Source of the DNA: Seriola aureovittata
Lineage: Eukaryota > Chordata > Actinopteri > Carangiformes > Carangidae
Assembly: GCF_021018895.1 (NCBI RefSeq)
Contig: NC_079375.1
Span: 16,985,992-17,049,991, forward strand
Direction of reading: 5' to 3'
DNA: 64,000 nt
The notes beneath the pieces were generated by a model. It was not told the DNA's origin and ran no database searches. It was given only the letters and a program-made list of their open reading frames with translations. Position 1 is the first letter of the stretch. Every line of letters starts with the position of its first letter. The translations under genes and the position numbers were made by a program. Shown in pieces: positions 47,248 through 64,000 of the stretch.

Positions 47248-50200
47248 TTCCAGCCACCACAGCCGTACGAGTTTGCAGCGCTATGGGACAAAGCTGAGAC
47301 TCAGGATCTCAAACCAGTTTATACACATTTCTCTGTCGTCTGAACGCGCACTGATGGATTAATAAGCTTTTATTATTCAATGATTGAATATGACGGAAGC
47401 CGGTGTTGCTCATGGTATGTCGACAAAACCACATGTATGCACTGACTGCTGCTGTTAACTTTATTTGTGACAGTTTAAGAATTCAACATTCATTCAAAAC
47501 ATTTTGATTAATGATTCAATAATGGTTTGGTTTGGATTTACTAAAGTCTTTTACCTAATTTCTGACCTGTTATTAAAGTTTATATCAGCTGCTTTTTCAG
47601 CAGTAATAATGATAAAAATGTAGTCTACAACTTTGAACTTTAATATGCTCATAATTCGACTAATATAAAAGGAGGGAACAGAGGACAAATGAGTGGCTTT
47701 AAGTTGTTAGAAGAATGTGTTATTGTTACATATGTTGAAGGCATTGTTACAAATGCTTTCTTTTGGTTGCATCAAAACCCAGAAATATTAAGTTCACTGT
47801 TACAGAACCGTAGGACATCCATAAAGTAATGACACTTGTAACTTCGTTGTCATTGTTGCAGATCTAATTTTTTGTCAAATATATTTAACATGTGCAGTAA
47901 TTATTTGTTGATTATTACTGCACTCAGACCAGGGCAACACAACACAGGCACTTGAAAGTCCTCTGTAGACTGGGGAGGGTATAGTGGTGAAGTGATCTGC
48001 TTTTAGGAGACTTTATTGCCTCTTTGTGGAGATCTAGAACGAACACTCAGTTGTTCATGAGAACAAAGGCCTAAAGTGTTATTTGCATGTTAACAAACCA
48101 GTGCATAGTTGCATTGTTTATGAACTGTCACTGTGAACACTATACAGGTTGCCTTTAGTGAAGGGGTTGTCCAACACTGCTTTAAAATAAAGGAGAGTGG
48201 AGAATGCTGTGCGTTGACTGTGGGATTACTCAACTACCTGCCATGACAGACAGTGCAGAAGTTGTACATCCACAGCATGATGCACTGGTTGTTCTCTCCA
48301 CCCTGGAGTGGCTGGATTCATCGTACAAGACTGAGTGAGTCAGAAGGTTCAGCCTTGTTGTTTTCCAGAAAGCACTGTTACACTGATCACACACAAGACT
48401 GATCCAGAGTAGTTGTGTAATCAGCCACTGTTCTGGAAAGGGTCGTCTGCTGGCCACATTTTAAGCTGCTGCACATGACTGCATGGGTCACAGGGCAGCT
48501 GTTTGGTCAATCCTCCATGACTTCAACAGATATATACGGAGCAATTTGCTCTCTAATTGCCTTTTTTCTGCCTGTTTTGTGTTAGTTGCTACATAAAGCA
48601 CAAACTTGTTAAGAGCTCAAGTTATTTAATTGAACAAGCCAGTCACCCACAAACATTAGCTTTGGCTATAACCAGCTCCAAAGCTAAATTGTTAAATTAC
48701 ACTGAGTCAGATTAAATTGTTTTAGTGTAATCATGCAGCAGCGGTTTTGTTTCAAGTTAGTGCTTAGAGACCATTATTTTTTATCATTTGTTATTCAGAC
48801 AGATGCTGCCAGATAATTGATAAGAATATTTTGCTGGTACAGCAGTTTTACAAGGTAGTGCTGCTGTGTGGTTGCAGTTTTCTGAAACCCTTGTCCTGGG
48901 TAGAAATATGTTTTCACAGGGTAAAGGTCTTTCAGTGGGTAAATAAAAGGCGGAACACTTACTGTACGTGCAGCCAGACATCGATGATGGTTAAGAGTGA
49001 GCATGCCAGCCTGAATGAAAGATGACCGAGTGACTGGTTGTTGACATGATCCATGAGTGACAAGATGAATAAGCACCTTGGGGCAGAAAAAGAAGACACT
49101 CAGCAGAAAACCAGACAGGTGTAGATAAACTGTAGATCCTGACAATGAACTGATAGTAGTAGAAACCTGATGCCAGATTAAAGTACATGTATTCTGCAAT
49201 AGTGAAAGCCATGCTTGCCTAGAGTCAAGTACCTGCACTGTGCAATTTGACAATGTGGTAGTGATCACTGTGATGTAATTACACTGCAAATGTTAATGGG
49301 AGGATTGAGTTTGATTAAACAAATACTTGGAAAACACTTTAAAATAGTCTTCAAACACAAACAGTACATTCATTTCCGCTGTGAATAAGTTTGCCAGAGA
49401 CTATTCATTTTATTGAGTCCCACAACATAAATACACTCAACCTGTCCACAGTAAATGTGTTATTTGGACAACTGATAGCTAAGAAGTAATTTATATCTAA
49501 GATGTATAACTCACTAATTATCACATGATAATCAATGATGGACACACTCTGAAACAAGGGTGGCAAGATTATTGCAAAAAATATAATTTAGATTATTATT
49601 GTAAATTATATCAATATTGATATTCTCACTGAAGTTACTTTACAAAGCAGCAGATACAAAGTATTTCCTGCATTACCGTGTTACATTTAAAGTGATGCTT
49701 AAAACCCAATCAAAACACTGTGTTGTAATTACTAATTTATTACTTTGAGGTGGGGATGTGCATTTTGTAAAGCACCTCCAAACAGTGTAACATTCAGTCA
49801 CTAGAGAAAGATTTCTTTTAAATAAAGCCATTGTTTATTCTTGTTCAATTGCTCTTCATTCAATTTAAGCTATGTTAAGTTTCTCCCTTTATGTCCCAAA
49901 GCGACCAGATTTCATCTTAATTTGTTTAGTTTTTATTAAATAATTACTGAATATTCATATAAGTAGATTTAGAAATACAAACGGTAAAGAAATTTCATAT
50001 CATGGCTAATATCTCTATGGGTGTTCTGTTTGTTGGCCTTGTACAGAAATGCTCTTTACACCCACAATGGAAGACCCAACAGCATTCTGGGAAATGCACA
50101 GACACTGTAGAGAGGTGGAGAAATAATGTGATTTTTCGGAAAGACAGTGGAGACAATGTAACTTGTTTTCCTTGTCAAAAGGATTTGGTTCAAGTATGTT

Positions 50201-50673
50201 GATACAGTGGAAAAAAGTCCAGATGGAAAGTTATTGCGCTGATAAAGATGTATCAAAAGACTGAGAGCCTGCAAAGAAGCAGCCCAACAAACTTAAGGAC
50301 ACATCACCATGACCACCACTACACACCGCATAATGAAGTCTTTACAGTGCTGTTACATGCTGTTTGAGGATTTCCATCTTATTTGAATATTTATCAGGAT
50401 AATATTGTTGTGGAGATACTGCTGATAATTGCACCATGAAACCTTCATAATCACACAGGCCTACTGATAAAAATTGTTTCATATTAAAAGTGACAGTTTA
50501 CTGTAGCCCTTATCCTGATATGTGCGTTAGTGAACAGACAGTTAACTTGCATGTCAGCTTTGTGTGTAGCATGAATGTGTTTGTAAGATGTGTAAAGTTA
50601 AGTTTTAGTCTTTTGAGGCTTTGCGCTGGTTACATGTGATGTCAAGTTCTTGGGTGGGTTGGGGTTGATGCAC

Positions 50674-50698
50674 TGTGTGTGTGTGTGTGTGTGTGTGA
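50674..50698. repeat. (GT)n microsatellite
   Basis: About 12 GT units. Confidence 0.9.
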
Positions 50699-50913
50699 GG
50701 GGGGCTTGAGTGATATGTGTGTAAACTGCTATAGAGATGAAATGTGAGACCTGTCAGCCATTCAGATCCCCTGTTACAAAGACAGGGTCAGTGTCTGAGT
50801 AAGGTTGGTTGGTGTGGGGTGGCGTTCCCCATGTTTAACTTCTTCCACCAACATGGTTTCACAGCTATATGCATCAGAATTGATAATGCCATAACACCCC
50901 CTCCCACTCCAGC

Positions 50914-50980
<67 letters not shown>
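50914..50980. repeat. (AC)n microsatellite
   Basis: Over 30 uninterrupted AC units. Confidence 0.95.
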
Positions 50981-50982
<2 letters not shown>

Positions 50983-51065
50983 TATAATGGCCGTCACTGT
51001 GGAAGCCCTGCCTCTGCTCCAGCACCTGAAGGGTTAAAACTAGCTTCAGCTTCTCTCTCAGTCTA

Positions 51066-51091
51066 ACACACACACACACACACACACACAC
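51066..51091. repeat. (AC)n microsatellite
   Basis: About 13 AC units, ending six bases before the AACCGGTT palindrome. Confidence 0.9.
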
Positions 51092-51096
51092 TAGCC

Positions 51097-51114
51097 AACC
51101 GGTTTAAACCGGTT
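51097..51114. promoter_or_regulatory. 18 bp palindrome: paired Grainyhead/CP2-type sites
   Basis: AACCGGTTTAAACCGGTT is a perfect palindrome made of two AACCGGTT octamers with CCGG cores 10 bp apart (one helical turn). AACCGGTT is the Grainyhead-like core, and CNRG-N6-CNRG is the classical CP2 pattern. Function is inferred from the motif only. Confidence 0.45.
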
Positions 51115-53926
51115 CTCGGGAAAAGTGCTTTGTGTGTCCCAGTGAATCCTGGGAAGGGTCATGTCATGTGTGTCTCAGAGTGATGTCAGAGTATTAAAAA
51201 AGAAAAAAAAACTTAGTGAGACGATTGCTCTGGATGCTGCATTGTTGTGATATATGTATATTGTATAGGTACATCATAGATATATTGAGTGTGCTTAATG
51301 CTCATCGCCATAACCGTTCTGCGAACAGGAAGGAGAAGGGGTAGGAGTGTGTACGGTGTGTGTCACTGAGAAGTAGCCAAGGTTGTAAGTGTTAATTGTA
51401 ACCCCCCCCAAAAAAAACAAAAAAACATAGCTTCCTGTAGTGCGTCGTCGGGCAGACCATGGGCCTCAGCAGAGTTGGCAGGATTGGGCCTGGATTCTGT
51501 AACATACATGCATGAATATGATTCGGGACATAACTGTGCTGTGTTTCTTCTTTGTGGTTGTTCAGCATGTAGTGACCATGTGACTGTACATCTCTGAATT
51601 TTACTTTCCGCTTTCTGTTTGAGATTCTGTGAACTTTGAACGCATGTCGTGCCCTGCGTGCACCACGACATATGAGTCAGCACATGTTTACCGTTTACAG
51701 ATTTGATAATGACCAAAGTCATTTCAATGAGTGTGTGTACATGCCTTATAGTATCCCAGTTTTGAATCTTATACTGGTTTTTGAAGTTTACATTGAACTT
51801 GAAAAACCAGGTTATTGATATCCCCATAGACGTGATCAACAGAGTTATCTCAGGAGTTGGGGATAAACACAGTTGGGTTTCCGTCTGTATGCTGCGTTTA
51901 CCCCTTTGCTTGATTCAGTAACTCTGCCTGACAACTAGGAATGGAAAACAAGAATGAAAACATAATTCAAACTCTGCATTACTGAATCATACTTTCTTTC
52001 AGCATGTCGATCTTCATTACACAATTTACCATAATTTTTGTTGTTGTTCTGACTTACCACTAGATCACATCAGCTGATGAAACACCTGTGCACAAGGCAG
52101 AGATTGATCAGACACCTGGATAAGCTGTTTACATGCCATGGTATCCCAGTGTCAAATAGAGTTCCACCGCTAGTGACGCTTTATGAAACCAAGATATGAT
52201 GTTTACATCCGCAGCACATAACAAAAGGGGGGGGGGGGCATCACAGAGACGGCAAAGATGTGTTGAATGTTTATATATTACATTACAAATAACAGGATAC
52301 TGGATGTGGTTGCATGTCATACAACTCTCTCTGCCTTCGTTTCCCATCTCTCTCAGACTTTCAACAGTCACATTAAGCCAGACATTAAACAAAAAAAAAT
52401 CTTAAAAAAAAAAGGGGGGGGGGGGTTACATATGAAAAAAGAGCTTTAGAGTTCAAACCCTTCCTTCTTCCTCAACTCTGCACACCTGTTCAAATGCTGA
52501 GTGGAGTCAGTGCTTATCAGATTGTCAGTTTTGGAAAGTTATAAAAAAAAATGCTCAGACACACTCCCTTCGATTTTGACGTTGTGTGGTGTCAATTATA
52601 GGTAAATGGCTACTGATGTGGAAAGTGCATCAGAGGTGTACACACAACATTATAATAGGCTATTATCAAAACCTTAAAGGTAAACATGTATTGATGTGTT
52701 ATACCTCCCTGTGTCTCTTCTCTCATTTCTGACCTGACACTGAGGATTCAGAGCAGCCACTACAGGGTTAATGTGTGTCTGTATGCACCATGTACTGGAG
52801 CACATCTCCGAGTGCACAGATTCACTCTGTAAGGCTCATCTGTCTGACACAACTAGCTGCTGTATGTGTCTGTATCCACTACTGCTGGCATGTCAGCATC
52901 TGGTGGGATTGAATGTGTTGTACAGGGGATATCAAACGGTAATGGATCTGGTACTCCTTTAGTGCCTGACTCAGGGAAAGAAAGGTTATACATAAGCTAC
53001 AGTATTTGAAATGAATGAAAAAATGTTTCACTTCGCTCACGTAAATTACATAAGCACTGCTAGTCACTGGTCGTTATGAATATTTTAACACAAATCATGC
53101 TCCAGTTAACTTTAGATGTTCTCCAAGTCCCCTTTAACTCTGATTTGATTACAGTGTTGTCATGCTCTTCCAACTGTTTGATGTCTCACTGCAACATTTT
53201 TTATTGTTAACCCTCTTTCAAAAGAGCTTGTTGTTACAGTCAAGAGAACTGCAGATTTTTTTGTATCGTTCACCAAGTACTTTGTGAGAACTCCATCTTT
53301 TTTTCAGTTTCTCAATCTTTTGGTTTTTGGTTTAGACTGATTTTTTTCATACATTTTTATACTTGAGTCAGGAACTTGGTCATGTGACCTTACTAATTCA
53401 ATATGTTATGTCTGGTCAATATGTCACTGTGTGTCCCCTGCAGCGGATTCAAGGTCAGTTTTGTCTACCTAAACTCTAAATGAAAGGCGCACAATCACAA
53501 CTGTACTTTCAGGAAAATGGACAACATAATTTATTGTTAGTTAATAGCTCCACTATAGGTTTGTCAGATAATGTCAACATCACTGCGACACACCAATCAG
53601 AGCTTAAATTTTCTCTTTAAACATTGTGCAGTAAACTGTAAAGTTTCGAATAGCTACAATCAACTTAAGGTTTTACACATTGCAAATGTTAAACTTCCTA
53701 CAGTTTTCATAAGCATAACTGGGCACTTTTCAATTCTCTGTAGTGGGTTAATTTGCCTGGCTGTTGTGATTAAATGTGACATGACTCTGCTCTGTTGAAC
53801 TTTGGTATGGAAAAAGAGTTAAATACTGACTTTCTGTAGCTTGTGGGATTTGACCTGTAACTTTGACCCTGTTCGAATAAATAACGGTTCAGATTACACA
53901 ATTATTTCTCTCTTTATGTGCAGGGG

Positions 53927-61617
<7,691 letters not shown>

Positions 61618-62760
61618 ATTAAATACTCTTCTATTCACCATTAGTTTTTGTCAAAGTCCCTCTGCTCCAATAATAAAGTCAACAGCACCCCCTGGAGGAC
61701 TGTTAAGCAAATACAATCTCTCAAAGTAAAAAAAAAAAACGTTCCTTCCTTACCTATCTATGATTGTTATTTTAGTTTTCTTATTTTCTGTTGTTTATTT
61801 TGAGGTTCACTGTTCTTTTGGTAATTGTGCAGAAACAATTTTGATTTGATTGAAGCAAAGAAAAAGACAAACAAACAAATACTTGAAGGGCTTCCCCCCT
61901 GGGTACTTTTGTCCTCCAGACTGGGTGGATAAATAATGGTGCAGTAAGAGGTTATGTCAGCAGTGAGTACTTTGATAAAAATGAGTGCTCTGTTCTGGGC
62001 TTGTAAGCCCTTTCTGCCATGATGTGGGTCAAAGTGACCCAACCTTTTGACACTTGAATGGTTATAGTCATACATTTGTCATACATACAATACATTTATC
62101 ATAAGGAAAAACAAAATAACTGAGTTGTAAAATTTTCAATACATCACCCCTGTAGTTAAAGGTTTGAATTTTTGAATATTTTGTATTTACAGTAAGTTAT
62201 TTTGTTTTTTTGTTTTTTTTGACTGATGTTAAAAATCACTCAGTTTATTGTGGTTTCCACAAATGAAGAGTTTATTCTAGCTTTGTATTTTTTTTTTCCT
62301 GTTTAACAGCATGCCTACCCTTAACCCCTCTGTTCATTTTGCACCTTAGCTGAAGAAGCATGGTGTCATTGCTTAAGTCATCTGTAATTACCATTTGTAA
62401 TTTGCTTATTTTATATTAATGTCAACATTGTAAGATTATTTTGAGTGTTATGTCATCGCTGAGATAATGCAAACTCTGAAGGAGCTGAATTTGCCACACT
62501 GGAGCCAGAGATCTTGCCTCCGATTTATACAACCACAATCCATACAATATCCGGCATATACATAGCCCTGAATCAGTTGTTAAAGGGAACATCTCCCAGT
62601 TACCAAGACCCTGGAATACCATTTTTATCTTGTACCTCTCACCATATTACATAATTTCTCTGCTTCCTGATTTTAATTGCATTGTACAAACTTATGTTAA
62701 AATTTATTTGGTTTACTTTTTTCTTAGCTCCTAAAGAAATAATAAAAAATATAAATTTTA
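61618..62760 (+). other. gatad2a: gatad2a 3'UTR
   Basis: Two polyadenylation signals follow the stop: a proximal AATAAA at 61672-61677 (55 nt after the stop) and a distal AATAAA at 62741-62746. Alternative 3'UTRs of about 80 nt and 1.1 kb are therefore possible. No coding exon is visible. Confidence 0.6.
62741..62746 (+). terminator. gatad2a: gatad2a distal polyadenylation signal
   Basis: AATAAA followed by A/T-rich sequence. Confidence 0.5.
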
Positions 62761-63178
62761 AACACTTGTTTTCATTCATGTTTTGATAATATAACGCAAA
62801 CATTTCATCTGGAAACAAAACTCACGGGGGTGACAATTCCAGTACTCCAACTTTCTCATATGATCATGGCATGGACTGTTGAATCAAGTAAACTAGTGAA
62901 GTGATCTCTCGAGGAGGTCATCAGATCAATATACTTAGAGGACAAGAAACACCTCAATTAGGTATGTTGCAAATCAAAGGGGAAAAAGGGAAAACAAGCA
63001 ATGAGTCAGAAGGAGGCCATGTACATTTCAGTGGGCATAGATGAAATAAAAAGGCTGTTGTGGAAACAAAGTAGCAGCTGGAAAGTGAGATGGAAACAGG
63101 AAAGACACGTTTGGGGAGATTATTAGGAAAGAGTAACACATTAACATAGTCTACAAATACCTGCCATAACAACCTGTG

Positions 63179-63211
63179 ACAGCTGCCTGTGACAATGTCA
63201 CAGGCAGCTGT
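63179..63211. repeat. 33 bp near-perfect palindrome
   Basis: Two exactly complementary 16 bp arms (ACAGCTGCCTGTGACA and TGTCACAGGCAGCTGT) around a single central A. It lies in the gatad2a/ndufa13 spacer, just before the interspersed repeat at 63225. Confidence 0.9.
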
Positions 63212-63224
63212 GCCCTTTAATCAA

Positions 63225-63450
63225 TTGGTACAGTGGAATGTAACTAAGTACATTTACTCAAATACTGCACTTAAATAGATTGTTGATGTACTTTAATTCA
63301 GTGTTTCCATATTCTGTTACTTTATGCTTCTATTTGTCGACATTTGAGAGAAATGGAAACTGTTGTACTTCATTTGTACCACTTCACTACATTTATTTCA
63401 CTCCTTTACTCAGATACTTGCTAGTTACTTTGTGGGTTAAGATTTTTAAG
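63225..63450 (+). mobile_element. Percomorph interspersed repeat, decayed
   Basis: Contains 'tggaatgtaactaagtacat', 'ttactcaaatactgcactta' and 'cactacatttatttcactcc' in the order of a repeat I know as abundant in percomorph fish. No coding capacity; class uncertain. Confidence 0.45.
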
Positions 63451-63779
63451 TATAACAGACATAATCATCACAATAAATATGCTGCAGTAATAAAGGTTTA
63501 ACTGTGCAACAGTATTTAAAGTGGTTTAAAAGAACTGCACCTAATTCTATCGAGGTAACATTAATGCTACATGATTATGCATCACCAATAGTGTAAAATA
63601 AAATAATATAACAATAGGGGCAATTTGCTGCATAATGACTATTTTTATTTTTGATACGTGAAGCACAGTTTTGCTTCTGTACAGTTTTACACAAGTAGTT
63701 AAAGTATCTTTAAATATTACATTTGTAATGTGACTAAGATATACTAAAACAGCTGCTATGGTTATTAGAATATGGAGTT

Positions 63780-63889
63780 TTCATATTGACCGGTAGGGGC
63801 GGTAGAGCGGTGCTGCAGCTTTTCCGCATGAGCGAAGAAGAGTTGTGTCGGTAACGTCAGCAGCGTGTTTTGGTGAAGGCTGGAGGAAG
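63780..63889 (+). promoter_or_regulatory. ndufa13: ndufa13 core promoter and 5'UTR
   Basis: Short CpG-containing region directly before the ATG, with a GC box GGGGCGG at 63796-63802 and no TATA box. The start codon sits in AAGATGGCGGGG, a YY1-like element. Confidence 0.55.
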
Positions 63890-63983
63890 ATGGCGGGGTC
63901 CAAGGTGAAGCAGGACATGCCTCCTCCGGGAGGCTATGCTACGTTTGATTACAAGAGAAATCTACCGAAACGAGGACTTTCGG
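63890..63983 (+). CDS. ndufa13: NDUFA13 (GRIM-19) exon 1, partial gene
   Basis: Accessory subunit of mitochondrial respiratory complex I, inner membrane; also known as GRIM-19, a STAT3-binding protein in mammals. Exon 1 encodes 31 residues plus one base, beginning [16 protein letters not shown] and ending NLPKRGLS. This matches the human N-terminus as I recall it, [16 protein letters not shown]...NLPRRGLS. A donor (TCGG|GTACAT) follows at 63984. The remaining exons, including the transmembrane helix, lie beyond the window. It is on the same strand as gatad2a, 2.3 kb downstream of its stop; human TSSK6, which lies between the two genes, is not present here. Confidence 0.93.
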
Positions 63984-64000
63984 GTACATGCACCACATAT

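Larger units (their letters stand above)
46410..53923 (+). other. gatad2a: gatad2a first intron (inferred)
   Basis: 7.5 kb with no supported coding exon. It holds CA/GT microsatellites (47163-47246, 50674-50698, 50914-50980, 51066-51091), G-runs near 52209 and 52415, a likely decayed repeat near 49560-49740 and the palindrome at 51097-51114. Confidence 0.5.

Noticed and set aside
53918..53926. ATG nine bases upstream of the gatad2a start
   Set aside because: It overlaps the splice acceptor (ATGTGCAG) and would not be in the mRNA; the conserved start is 53927.

Overview
The window is nuclear DNA from a vertebrate, most likely a percomorph (spiny-rayed) teleost. The evidence is small-exon genes with GT-AG introns, orthologues of human genes in a known linkage block, abundant CA/GT microsatellites, and interspersed repeats I recognise from memory as common in percomorph fish. 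Five genes match the human 19p13.11 neighbourhood: slc25a42, armc6, mau2, gatad2a and the first exon of ndufa13.

Layout. 1-1328: flank with a GA microsatellite, a possible PIF/Harbinger-like piece and a LINE ORF2 3' relic. 1329-16747: a 15.4 kb AT-rich tandem array built from 26 bp and about 36 bp units, with several internal block duplications. 16748-27560: slc25a42 (minus strand; mitochondrial CoA carrier) with a long probable 3'UTR and a 5' intron. 27561-31100: armc6 (minus; armadillo-repeat protein). 31101-32103: a 1 kb head-to-head promoter region shared with mau2. 32104-39150: mau2 (plus; cohesin loader subunit Scc4), 19 coding exons including an 18 nt microexon, and a long 3'UTR carrying a nested transposon pair. 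39150-45800: intergenic DNA with decayed repeats. 45800-62760: gatad2a (plus; NuRD subunit p66-alpha), with a CpG-rich promoter and noncoding first exon, ten coding exons and microsatellite-rich introns. 63890-end: ndufa13 exon 1 (complex I subunit B16.6/GRIM-19), cut off by the window edge.

The coding genes are intact: every reconstructed CDS is an exact multiple of three with no internal stop. They do not form one pathway. Two are mitochondrial (slc25a42, ndufa13), two act on chromatin (mau2, gatad2a), and armc6 has no well-defined role. The most unusual content is the tandem array. Secondary points are a GC-AG intron in slc25a42, a microexon in mau2, three NAGNAG acceptors, an in-frame internal splice donor and a two-residue longer zinc finger in gatad2a, two paired CCGG-N6-CCGG sites in gatad2a introns, and a hAT-like element nested inside another with visible target-site duplications. 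All exon boundaries come from reading splice signals and protein similarity by eye; no search or alignment was run.
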